DNA from: UBA4656 sp002405525
Lineage (GTDB): Bacteria > Pseudomonadota > Gammaproteobacteria > Xanthomonadales > Ahniellaceae
Direction: 5' to 3'
Assembly: GCA_036723735.1 (NCBI GenBank)
Contig: DAIMGT010000100.1
Coordinates: 1-8,676, forward strand
Length of the DNA stretch: 8,676 nucleotides
Each line of letters opens with the position of its first letter. Within the stretch, counting starts at the first letter, position 1. Below the pieces are notes generated by a model, which worked only from the letters and a program-made list of their open reading frames with translations, did no database searches and was not told the DNA's origin. The position numbers and the translations under genes are program-made. Shown piece after piece: positions 1 to 7,600 of the stretch.

Positions 1-120
1 CGCGCTGCCCCCCGTCCCCCCCCCCCGCCGCGCCCTGTGCCACGCCCTCTTTTCCCTCCTCGGCCACGCCGCTTGCGCCCCTGACGGCGCACCCCACCGC
101 CCCCTGCCCGCGGCCCCGCG
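1..120. other. Low-quality-looking edge sequence
   Basis: This stretch is almost purely C and G on the plus strand and includes an 11-C run at about 16-26. It lies inside thiE, yet the encoded residues lose the family pattern while the frame stays open. Substitution-type miscalls at a contig end would explain this. The residues encoded here should not be trusted. Confidence 0.55.
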
Positions 121-268
121 ACGTGTCGGCCGACTTGTCGCGGTACTGCACCAGCACCGCGCCGCCGCGCAGCACCGCTTCCGCGCGCCGGCGCAGGGCA
201 TTGGTGTCGGTCGTTTCGGCGGTGATCCAGTACAGGCCGCGGCGCGGCATCGCGGGGCGGTCGGTCAT
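1..268 (-). CDS. thiE: Thiamine-phosphate synthase, N-terminal part (runs off left edge)
   Basis: ThiE joins HMP-pyrophosphate and thiazole phosphate to make thiamine monophosphate in the cytoplasm. The start is the ATG at 268-266. The first 48 residues show the family N-terminus: the first barrel strand as GLYWIT (residues 11-16), a helix with RRRAEAVLRGGA, and the substrate-contact strand LVQYRDK, with Gln41, Arg43 and Lys45 matching the conserved Q-x-R-x-K. Beyond about residue 50 the frame stays open but similarity fades into Gly/Arg/Ala-rich sequence, although a trace of the expected 'C..R..GV' stretch remains. This decay coincides with G/C homopolymers at the window edge, so I read it as poor sequence rather than a real divergent protein. 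No clear Shine-Dalgarno is visible; Met7 is an alternative start. The gene is divergent from rubredoxin, with 62 bp between them. Confidence 0.85.
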   Translation of the reverse strand, partial: MTDRPAMPRRGLYWITAETTDTNALRRRAEAVLRGGAVLVQYRDKSADTSRGRGQGAVGCAVRGASGVAEEGKEGVAQGAAGGGDGGQR

Positions 269-271
269 CGT

Positions 272-300
272 TTGGCCGCTCGGTCCGGGCCTGCCAGAAT
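272..300 (+). promoter_or_regulatory. Possible sigma70 promoter for rubredoxin
   Basis: TTGGCC (272-277) and CAGAAT (295-300) are separated by exactly 17 bp. Each matches four of six consensus bases. Transcription would begin near 307, leaving a leader of about 24 nt before the ATG at 331. The same 62-bp gap must also hold the thiE promoter; TATTCT on the minus strand (303-298) is a candidate -10 for it, without a good -35. Both are weak matches in GC-rich DNA. Confidence 0.3.
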
Positions 301-330
301 ACCCTCGACGCTCTTGCCTCGAGAACTTCC

Positions 331-531
331 ATGAGCACTGCAAGCACGGGCCCCGACGGGCGCCCCTGGAGAATCTTCATGTGCGTGGTCTGCGGGTTCC
401 TCTACAAGGAATCCGAGGGCTGGCCCAACGACGGCATCGCGCCCGGCACCCGCTGGGAGGACATCCCGGATACTTGGACCTGCCCGGACTGCGGCGTGTC
501 GAAGTCCGACTTCGAAATGGTCGAGGCCTGA
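331..531 (+). CDS. Rubredoxin
   Basis: Small iron protein of 66 residues that carries single electrons on one Fe held by four cysteines. The two knuckles are visible: CVVCG (Cys18, Cys21) and CPDCG (Cys51, Cys54). Between them lies the typical GxxPGTRWEDIPDTW core, with aromatic residues Tyr25, Trp42 and Trp49 packing around the metal site. The C-terminal KSDFEMVE is also typical. It is slightly longer than the classical 52-54 residues because of a polar N-terminal extension of about 12 residues (MSTASTGPDGRP), which is seen in related gammaproteobacterial rubredoxins. The start at 331 has only a weak purine stretch upstream. The partner reductase is not in the window, and the neighbours do not reveal which oxidoreductase it serves. 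Its stop codon sits inside a strong hairpin. Confidence 0.95.
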   Translation: MSTASTGPDGRPWRIFMCVVCGFLYKESEGWPNDGIAPGTRWEDIPDTWTCPDCGVSKSDFEMVEA

Positions 532-559
532 GAGGCTGGGAAGAAACAGCCTCTCAGGC
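526..559 (+). terminator. 13-bp perfect hairpin overlapping the rubredoxin stop
   Basis: Positions 526-538 (GCCTGAGAGGCTG) are the exact reverse complement of 547-559 (CAGCCTCTCAGGC), with an 8-nt purine loop GGAAGAAA. The rubredoxin stop TGA (529-531) lies in the left arm. No T-run follows on either strand, so this is not a textbook intrinsic terminator. It lies between convergent genes and may terminate in both directions or protect the mRNA 3' end. Confidence 0.55.
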
Positions 560-690
560 AGACTCAAGCATGGCTCGCGCGCGGGTCATTCACGCAAGTG
601 CATGATTCGCACGCTCTGAGGCCCGGGTTGCGCGCGATCGCGGCGTGCGGTCGCCGCCGAAGCGCTTCCGAGCTCAGGCGGGCCAGTCAC

Positions 691-703
691 CGCTGCCGCA
701 GCG
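691..703 (-). terminator. Weak hairpin just downstream of the response regulator
   Basis: CGCTG (691-695) pairs with CAGCG (699-703) across a 3-nt loop, about 10 bp past the regulator's stop on the minus strand. A second short hairpin lies at 640-645/652-657 (GCGGCG/CGCCGC). Neither has a T-run and such short stems are common in GC-rich DNA. Nothing else is recognised in 560-713. Confidence 0.2.
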
Positions 704-713
704 AGCCTCGACG

Positions 714-1379
714 TCAGCCCTCGACCTCGGCCTGTGCCGGGTCGTTCAGCGCCAGCGAACGTAGCATCACGCCGGCCTGCGTGCGGTTGCGCACCCCGAG
801 GCGCTCGAAGATCGACGTCAGGTGCGCCTTGACCGTGCGCTCCTGCACGCCCAAGGCGTCGGCGATCTGCTTGTTGAGCCGGCCCTCGGCGACCAGGGCC
901 AGGACGCGGAACTGCTGCGGCGTCAGGCTCGCCAGCCGCACGGCTAGTTCGCGGTCGCCCGGCGGACCGTGGGCGGGCAGACGGTCGGCGCGCGCCGGCG
1001 GCACATAGGTACGACAGTCGAGCACGCAGGCGATGGCGCGCTTGAGTTCCTCGAGATCGGCGCTCTTGGAAATGAAGCCCGCCGCGCCGTGGTCGATGGC
1101 GCGGCGGATGGTGCCCGGGTCGTCGTGGGCCGAGACCATCGCCACCGCCACCGCCGGGAATTCCGCGCGCACCGCGGCGAGTCCCACCAGCCCGTGGCTG
1201 CCGGGCATGTGCAGGTCGAGCAGCAGCAGGTCGGTGTCCGGTTGCGCGGCAAGGTCGGCGCGCGCGGCATCGAGGTCGGCCGCTTCGGCCAGCGTTGCGC
1301 CCGGCACGATCTCGCGCACCGCCTGCACCAGCGCGCGGCGGAACAGCGGGTGGTCGTCGGCGATCACGATCCGGGTCAC
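714..1379 (-). CDS. NarL/LuxR-family two-component response regulator (ErdR/CrbR-like)
   Basis: DNA-binding response regulator of 221 residues. The receiver domain (about 3-120) begins TRIVIADDHPLFR with the acidic pair Asp8/Asp9. The phosphoacceptor is Asp55 in LLLLDLHMPG, and Ser83 and Lys105 (GFISKS) are the conserved switch residues. The C-terminal LuxR helix-turn-helix (about 150-208) starts at LTPQQFRVL and includes NKQIADALGVQERTVKAHL. The start is GTG at 1379, immediately before the conserved TRIVIADDH; upstream codons in this frame encode nothing family-like. No clear Shine-Dalgarno is visible. No histidine kinase is present, so within the window it is an orphan. The receiver, with 'DLDAA...LLLLDLHMPGSHGL' and 'VSAHDD', recalls ErdR/CrbR regulators of acetate metabolism from memory only. 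It is divergent from the hydrolase and convergent with rubredoxin. Confidence 0.93.
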   Translation of the reverse strand: MTRIVIADDHPLFRRALVQAVREIVPGATLAEAADLDAARADLAAQPDTDLLLLDLHMPGSHGLVGLAAVRAEFPAVAVAMVSAHDDPGTIRRAIDHGAAGFISKSADLEELKRAIACVLDCRTYVPPARADRLPAHGPPGDRELAVRLASLTPQQFRVLALVAEGRLNKQIADALGVQERTVKAHLTSIFERLGVRNRTQAGVMLRSLALNDPAQAEVEG

Positions 1380-1512
1380 CTGTGCATCGTAACGCCCGGC
1401 GGTTGTCGCCGAAGCGGGTTCCACGACGGCAGGCGATCGGACGGACGTCCACTGGCGCCGGGGCGCGACGCCAGCCAGCATGGTCGAAGAACCGGAGCCC
1501 GTCCCGAAACCC
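1380..1512. promoter_or_regulatory. Divergent intergenic region, regulator / hydrolase
   Basis: These 133 bp must carry the promoters of both the response regulator (minus) and the hydrolase (plus). I see no convincing -10/-35 pair. Inverted repeats are present: CGGCG/CGCCG at 1397-1401/1407-1411 and CTGGCG/CGCCAG at 1452-1457/1469-1474 with an 11-nt spacer. The second could be a regulator binding site, but that is a guess. Confidence 0.35.
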
Positions 1513-3333
1513 ATGCGCGCCCTGCTGGCCTGTTTTTCGCTAGTGTTTCTGGGCGGCTGCGCCCTCCGCGCCGACCTGCGACCCATGGCCGACGAATTCG
1601 ACCGCGAGATCCGCGTTACCACGCACCAGGGCGCCGACGACCTGCTCACCGCGGGGCTCGGCCTCGAGGGCTTGCGCGGCGCCGCGCCGCCGTTCGCCGA
1701 CCCGATCGCGCCGACGGCGGCGGAACTGCGGCGGCGCGCGATCTGGACCAACTGGCGCGGCATCGTCGACCTGCGGCCCGAGGGCGGATTCGGCCGCGTG
1801 TACGGCAGCGCCGCGCGCGTCGAGGGCCGCGAGTTCTCCACCTTCGCCACCCCGCCCGACGGACTCGCGCGCCACCGGATGCTCGCGCAGGTGCCCGACA
1901 CCTTCGACCGCAAGGCGCGCTGCCTCGTGGTCGCGCCCGTGTCCGGCTCGCGCGGCGTCTACGGCACGATCGGCTTCATCGGCTCGTGGGCGCTGCCGCG
2001 CGGCTGCGCCATCGTCTACACCGACAAGGGTCTCGGCACCGACCTGTTCGACGCCGACAGCGGCACCGGCGTGCGGCTCGACGGCACGCGCGGCGCCGAG
2101 GGCGACCTGGTCTTCGTGCCGCCCGGCCGCCGGCCCGACGAAGCTCACCGCATCGCCTTCGCGCATGCGCATTCGCAGGCCAATCCGGAAGCCGACTGGG
2201 GCCGCCACGTGCTGCAGGCCATGCGCTTCGGCCTGCGCGCGCTGGACGAGGCCTTCCCAAACCTCGCCCCGTTCACCCCGGACAACACGCGCATCATCGC
2301 CGCCGGCCTGTCGAACGGCGGCGGCGCGGTGCTGCGCGCGGCGGAAATCGAGGGCGCGCAGGCCGTCGACGCCGTGGTCGCCGCCGCGCCCAACCTCACG
2401 CTGCCCGGTGGCCGCCACCTGTTCGACTACGCGCTGGACGCGGCCCTCTACCAGCCCTGTCTGTTCGCCGACCCGGACTTCGGCGGCGCACCCGGCGTGC
2501 TGCCGCCCGACGCGCAGCGCGCTGCCGCGCTCGCGCGCTGCGCCAGCCTGCACGCCGCCGGCCTGCTCGATGCCGACCATCCCGTCGCCCAGGCCCGCGA
2601 GGCGCGCCATCGCCTGCGCGCCACCGGTTGGGAGGACGCTCCCCTGGCGCTGGCCGCCTTCCACAGCGGACTCGACCTGTGGCGTTCGCTGATCGCGACC
2701 TACAGCCAGGCGTATGCGCGCGCATCGTTCGCCGAACCGGTCTGCGGCTTCCGCCTCCACCTGCTGGACGCCGCCGGCGCGCCGCGCGCGGCCACTGCGG
2801 CCGAGCGCGCGTCCTGGTGGGCCGACGGCAACGGCATCGCGCCGGGGCTTGGCATCGCCGTGCGCAGCATGCTCGACGGCGCCGGCGATCCCGTTTTCGC
2901 TTCGCTCGACTGTGTGCGCCGTCTGCGCGCCCAGACCGCCGACGGTGGCGCCGGGGCGGCGCTGGACGCCAGCATCGCCGCGACGCTTGCGACGGGACAG
3001 CCGCTCGCCCCTCGCGTACTGGTGCTGCACGGCGCCGATGATGGCCTCGTGCCCGCCGCCTTCGCCGGCCGCGCCTGGGTGCGCGGGGTCGAAGCCGCCG
3101 CCTACGACGGCGAACTGCGCTACTGGGAAATCCCCCGCGTGCAGCACTTCGACGCCTTCCTCGGCCTGCCGGCCTTCGCCGGCCGCATGCTGCCCCTCAT
3201 GCCCTACGCCCACGAGGCGCTGGACCTGGCCTGGGCGGCGGTGACCGGCCGTCAGCCGCTGCCGACCGGGCCCCTCGGCGGCCTGTCGCCCGGGCTGGCC
3301 GTGTCTGGCGTGAGCGAGCAACCAGGGCGCTGA
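1513..3333 (+). CDS. D-(-)-3-hydroxybutyrate oligomer hydrolase, predicted lipoprotein
   Basis: Hydrolyses 3-hydroxybutyrate oligomers (from polyhydroxybutyrate breakdown) to monomers, EC 3.1.1.22. Family hallmarks in order: DDLLTAGLGLEGL near the N-terminus, AELRRRAIWTNWRGIVD, SGSRGVYG (from residue 144), HAHSQANPEADWG (from 218), the nucleophile elbow GLSNGGG with Ser267, HGADDGLVP with Asp510, and VQHFDAFLGLPAF with His545. These give a plausible Ser-Asp-His triad of an alpha/beta hydrolase. The start at 1513 is chosen because it opens directly into a lipoprotein signal with lipobox LGGC (Cys16). Ala at +2 predicts the outer membrane by the Lol rule. The in-frame ATG at 1480 would put 11 charged and proline residues before the signal. 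A GGAG at 1494-1497 is rather far upstream. At 606 residues it is shorter than the roughly 690-700 I recall for Ralstonia enzymes. Confidence 0.92.
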   Translation: MRALLACFSLVFLGGCALRADLRPMADEFDREIRVTTHQGADDLLTAGLGLEGLRGAAPPFADPIAPTAAELRRRAIWTNWRGIVDLRPEGGFGRVYGSAARVEGREFSTFATPPDGLARHRMLAQVPDTFDRKARCLVVAPVSGSRGVYGTIGFIGSWALPRGCAIVYTDKGLGTDLFDADSGTGVRLDGTRGAEGDLVFVPPGRRPDEAHRIAFAHAHSQANPEADWGRHVLQAMRFGLRALDEAFPNLAPFTPDNTRIIAAGLSNGGGAVLRAAEIEGAQAVDAVVAAAPNLTLPGGRHLFDYALDAALYQPCLFADPDFGGAPGVLPPDAQRAAALARCASLHAAGLLDADHPVAQAREARHRLRATGWEDAPLALAAFHSGLDLWRSLIATYSQAYARASFAEPVCGFRLHLLDAAGAPRAATAAERASWWADGNGIAPGLGIAVRSMLDGAGDPVFASLDCVRRLRAQTADGGAGAALDASIAATLATGQPLAPRVLVLHGADDGLVPAAFAGRAWVRGVEAAAYDGELRYWEIPRVQHFDAFLGLPAFAGRMLPLMPYAHEALDLAWAAVTGRQPLPTGPLGGLSPGLAVSGVSEQPGR

Positions 3334-3368
3334 ACGGCGCCCGCGTGACCGGGGCGTGGCCCCTGGTC
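3325..3368 (+). terminator. Two hairpins at the end of the hydrolase gene
   Basis: GGGCGC (3325-3330) pairs with GCGCCC (3337-3342), placing the stop codon TGA in the loop. A stronger stem follows: 3347-3355 (GACCGGGGC) pairs with 3359-3368 (GCCCCTGGTC) across a 3-nt loop, with one bulged T. There is no T-run. It is a plausible terminator for a high-GC genome, though the absence of a U-tract keeps confidence moderate. Confidence 0.4.
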
Positions 3369-3742
3369 GTCACGCCCGCTCTCCGGCCTTGCGACGTATT
3401 TCCGTCGCACTGTCGGTACATCATCACGCGAGTGTCAACCGGCCGTCGGCTGGCTCGTTGCAGCACAGCATGATTCGCGATGTCGATCACGCTTTGGACA
3501 CCGAACCGCGTTCCGCACGGGAGTTTCCGCCACTCCCGCACACCATCTCCGTCGAACGGCCGGCGCCGCTGGCCGGGAGGCATCGGATTTGCAACCGGAG
3601 CCTGGCCGGGGTCCGTTCCAATGATGCCGGGACAGTTGTTCTTGGGGTGCGCTCAGGGGGGGGCGCCGGGCCGTGAGTCCGGGTCGGCCACGCCGCCGGG
3701 CGCTTGAATCGCCCCCGCCAGCGCGCGGGGACCATCGCAGAC
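3369..3742. other. Intergenic region with inverted repeats, no credible gene
   Basis: Short open frames here show no coding character or family resemblance. Two perfect small inverted repeats stand out: TGCGACG/CGTCGCA at 3390-3396/3403-3409 (6-nt loop) and CGGGAGT/ACTCCCG at 3518-3524/3532-3538 (7-nt loop). An 8-G run lies at about 3656-3663. The region must hold the promoter of the large repeat protein, but I cannot point to a convincing -10/-35 pair. A long leader or a small RNA is possible, without direct support. Confidence 0.5.
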
Positions 3743-3746
3743 GGAG
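3743..3746 (+). promoter_or_regulatory. Ribosome binding site of the repeat protein
   Basis: GGAG ends 7 nt before the ATG at 3754. This is the clearest Shine-Dalgarno in the window and fixes the start of the large gene. Confidence 0.7.
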
Positions 3747-3753
3747 TTGAAGC

Positions 3754-4585
3754 ATGAGCATTCGCACGCCGCGCACGCGGAACGGTACCGGGAACACGCC
3801 CCCGGATGCCTGGACCAGTCCCTGGGCGCCCCTGCTGGCGCTGTTGCTGTTCATTCTCGGGTCCGCGAGCGCGGAGGCGCAAAGCTGGATTACCAGCCCG
3901 CAGGCGAACGGCACCGTGCTGGAAGACGGCACGATCGTGCTCTCGCCCGACCTTGTCGTGTCCGGTACTGCCGGCACCCCGCCGGTGCTGGCCGTGACGT
4001 CCGGCAGCCAGACCGTCATCCCCAACGCGAACATCGTCCTTGGCGCCTGGTCCGAGGGTCCGCCGGGAATTTTCACCCGCACCACCACCATCTCGCCCGC
4101 CGCCAACCGCAACACGCGGCGCGACAACAGCAACGCGGACGTGGTGGTCACCTTCAATCTGGTCGGCGCCGCAGATCCCGTGCGCCTGTCGAGCATCCTG
4201 GTGCCGGAGGTCAACGATGCGCCGGAGGCTGTGGACGACACGGTGCCGAATGTGCTGGAAGATGCGCCCACGTTCACGGTTCCGGTCGCGGATTTGACCG
4301 CGGATGACAACGCTGGGCCGTTTGAGTCGGGCTACCAGACCTTCAGCCTTACTGCCGTCGGTGGTGCCGTTGGCGGCAGCGTGGCACTCAACGGAGCCAA
4401 CATAGAGTTCACGCCGAGCGCCGACTTCAATGGCGCAGCGCAGTTCACCTACACCATCACCGACAACGGCCAGACGAACGGCGTGCTGGATCCGCTCGGC
4501 GATACGGGCGCGGTGACTTTCACCATTACTGCGGTGAACGACGAGCCGGTGTTCAACAATCTGGCGAACCAGACGGTGGCCGAGG
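3754..4585 (+). CDS. Tandem-95 repeat surface protein, N-terminal part (cut by N gap)
   Basis: First 277 residues of a large exported protein whose remainder lies after the gap (4686-8557). The start is supported by a GGAG site. Residues 1-24 form an unusually long polar n-region, followed by the hydrophobic core LLALLLFILG (27-36) and likely signal peptidase I cleavage at AEA/QS (after Ala42) or ASA/EA (after Ala40). The first Ig-like domain (about 44-157) has 'VLEDG' and 'VIPNANIVLG' and closes with EVNDAP. The second (158-265) has ADFNGAAQFTYTITDNGQTNG and closes with AVNDEP. A third begins (VFNNLANQTVAE) and is lost in the gap. The recurring 'VNDxP' ending recalls cadherin-type linkers that bind calcium, but binding here is inferred. 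The role is probably adhesion or matrix; the ligand is unknown. Confidence 0.85.
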
Positions 4586-4685
4586 NNNNNNNNNNNNNNN
4601 NNNNNNNNNNNNNNNNNNNNNNNNNNNNNNNNNNNNNNNNNNNNNNNNNNNNNNNNNNNNNNNNNNNNNNNNNNNNNNNNNNNNN
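4586..4685. other. 100-N assembly gap inside the repeat protein
   Basis: Exactly 100 unknown bases, a conventional placeholder for unknown length. The coding frame before the gap (from 3754) and after it (through 4703) differ by one if 100 is taken literally. The known bases on both sides, 832 and 3872, sum to 4704, a multiple of 3. The true missing length must therefore be divisible by 3 if the gene is intact. Confidence 0.97.
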
Positions 4686-7600
4686 ACACGTTCGACTACA
4701 CGGTGAGCGACGGCAACGGCGGCACGGACACCGGCACGGTGACGGTGACGGTGACGGCGGTGAACGACGAGCCGGTGGCCGTGGACGACGCGCTGTCCTC
4801 GATCGGCGAGGACTCGGGCGACCGCATCATTTTGGCGTCCAGCCTGGTGTCCAACGATTCGCGCGGCGGTGGGGCTGACGAAGCCGGCCAGACGCTGACG
4901 GTGACCGCGGTCGGCAACCCGGTTGGCGGCACCGTGAGCCTGTCAGGAGGCAATATCACCTTCGCGCCGACCCTGGACTTCAACGGCGCGGCTAGCTTCG
5001 AGTACACCGTCAGCGACAACGGGACCACGAACGGGGTCGCGGATCCGCAGACCGACGTCGGCCTGGTGACGTTCACCATTACTCCGGTCAACGACCCCCC
5101 GACCTTCACCGTCTTTCCGTCGAACATCGCCTCGGTACTCGAGGACTCGACCACTGGCCCGCTGGCCATCACGGTGACCGACGTCGAGGGTGACCCGGTC
5201 AACATCGTGGCGACCACCGGCAATCAGTCGTTGTTCCCGAACGCCAACGTGCAGGTCACGCCGCAGGGCCTCAGCGTGACCTACGCGCGCACGATCAGCT
5301 TCACCACGGCGGCCGACCAGAACAGCGACATCGTCAACCCGGACTTCACGGAGTTCAACGTGACCGTGGTCGATTCGCAGGGGGGCCAGACCACGCAGAC
5401 CTTCCGCGTGGACTTTGTCACCCGGGTCAATGACGCCCCGATCTTCACCGGCGGCGCAGCGCAAACCGTGGCCGAGGACGCCGGCGCGCAGTCGGTGCCG
5501 AACTGGGCGACGGCCTTCCAGCCGGGTCCGAACACCGCGACCGACGAGAACAGCCAGACCCTGGTCCAGTACACCGTGACCCAGATCGCCGGCACGCTGG
5601 CGTTCACCACCGCGCCCGGGGTGGCGAACAACGGCACCCTGACCTACCGCTCCGCGCCGAACGCCAACGGCACCGCCACCTTCGAGGTGCGCGCGATCGA
5701 CAGCGGCAACGGCACCGCGCCGAACGTCAACACTTCCGCGCCGCGCACCCTGGTGATCAATGTCACCGCGGTGAACGACGCGCCGGTGGCCAGCAACGGC
5801 TCGGCGACGACCAACGAGGACACTGCGGCGGCGGCGACGGTGGTGGCCGCGGACGTGGACGTGGGTGACACGTTGACCTACCAGATCGTCAGCGGTCCGA
5901 CCAACGGCACGCTGTCGGGCACGGCGCCGAACTACACCTACACCCCGAACGCGAACTACTTCGGTACCGACTCGTTCACCTTCACGGCGACCGATTCGGC
6001 GATGGCGGTGTCGAACGTGGCGACCTTCAGCCTGACGATCACCGCGGTGAACGACGCGCCGGTGGGCGTGGCCGACACGGCGACCACCGCCGAGGACGCC
6101 GCGATCTCGGTCAACGTGCTGGCCAACGACACCGACGTCGACAACACGCCTGCGCAGTTGTCGGTGGCCTCGTTCACCCAGCCGGCGAACGGCACGGTGG
6201 CGGCCGACGGCGCGCTGCTGCGCTACACGCCGAACGCGAACTACTTCGGGTCCGACTCGTTCACCTACATCGTCACCGACGGCAGCGCGTCGTCGGCGGC
6301 GACCACGGTGAGCCTGACGGTGACCGCGGTCAACGACGCGCCGGTGGCCAGCAACGGCTCGGCGACGACCAACGAGGACACTGCGGCGGCGGCGACGGTG
6401 GTGGCCGCGGACGTGGACGTGGGTGACACGTTGACCTACCAGATCGTCAGCGGTCCGACCAACGGCACGCTGTCGGGCACGGCGCCGAACTACACCTACA
6501 CCCCGAACGCGAACTACTTCGGTACCGACTCGTTCACCTTCACGGCGACCGATTCGGCGATGGCGGTGTCGAACGTGGCGACCTTCAGCCTGACGATCAC
6601 CGCGGTGAACGACGCGCCGGTGGGCGTGGCCGACACGGCGACCACCGCCGAGGACGCCGCGATCTCGGTCAACGTGCTGGCCAACGACACCGACGTCGAC
6701 AACACGCCTGCGCAGTTGTCGGTGGCCTCGTTCACCCAGCCGGCGAACGGCACGGTGGCGGCCGACGGCGCGCTGCTGCGCTACACGCCGAACGCGAACT
6801 ACTTCGGGTCCGACTCGTTCACCTACATCGTCACCGACGGCAGCGCGTCGTCGGCGGCGACCACGGTGAGCCTGACGGTGACCGCGGTCAACGACGCGCC
6901 GGTGGCGGTGAACGACGCCTACACGCTGAACGAGGACGCGCCGCTGACCATCGCGGCCCCCGGTGTGCTCGGCAACGACACCGACGTCGACACTGCGGCA
7001 GGTTCGCTGACCACCGTGCTGCAGAACGGCCCGGCCACGGGCACGCTGACCCTTGCGGCGAACGGCGGCTTCACCTACACGCCGAACGCGAACTTCAAGG
7101 GCAGCGACTCGTTCACCTACTTCGTCAACGACGGTGCGCTCAACTCCACGACGCCGGCCACGGTCACGCTGACGGTGAACGCCGTCAACGACCCGCCGAC
7201 GATCACCGGCCCGGCCAATGTGACGATCCTCGAAGACCAGTCCACGTCGGCGCTCGCCGTCACCGTGGGCGACGTCGAGACGGCCGCGGGCAGCCTGGTC
7301 GTCACCGCGACCTCGGGCAACACGTCGGTGATCCCGAATGCCGGCATCGTGCTCGGCGGCAGCGGCGCCAGCCGCACCGTGACGGTCACGCCGGCGGCCA
7401 ACGCCAACGGGGGCCCGGTCACCATCACGCTGACGGTGACCGACGCCGGCAGCGCGTCCACCAGCGCCTCGTTCGACGTCACGGTGACGCCGGTCAACGA
7501 CGCCCCGGGCTTCGTCGTCGGTCCGAACCGCAACGAGGCGCCCGGCACCGGCTTGCGCACGGTCCCGAACTGGGCGACCGCGATCAGCGCCGGGCCGGCC

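Noticed and set aside
123..605. 160-codon plus-strand frame over thiE and rubredoxin
   Set aside because: It overlaps two recognised genes and encodes Arg-rich, motif-free sequence.
659..668. Palindrome GAAGCGCTTC
   Set aside because: A single 10-bp palindrome without spaced partners, easily due to chance in GC-rich DNA.
1380..1913. Upstream extension of the response regulator to an ATG at 1913
   Set aside because: It would overlap the hydrolase by 400 bp and add 178 residues with no domain; the conserved receiver begins at the GTG at 1379.
969..3041. Long plus-strand frame across the regulator and hydrolase
   Set aside because: It is Arg/Ala-rich, overlaps two well-supported genes in other frames and has no recognisable domain.
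1540..3321. Long open frame antisense to the hydrolase
   Set aside because: The plus strand has clear catalytic motifs and a signal peptide; the antisense product is low-complexity Gly/Ala/Arg/Val without motifs.
3356..3676. Small plus-strand frame in the intergenic region
   Set aside because: No ribosome binding site, no coding-like composition, and its start overlaps the terminator-like hairpin.
4703..4705. GTG as a start codon of a separate downstream gene
   Set aside because: It lies within a domain strand (TFDYTVSDG) already open to the gap edge, and there is no ribosome binding site.
4686..4878. Read-through of the N-terminal frame past the gap, taking 100 N literally
   Set aside because: The product turns into His/Arg/Gly-rich nonsense; the true frame after the gap is the one carrying VNDEP.
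5774..6906. CRISPR-like or mobile-element repeat
   Set aside because: The 558-bp unit is in-frame coding sequence for two protein domains, with no spacers, terminal inverted repeats or transposase.
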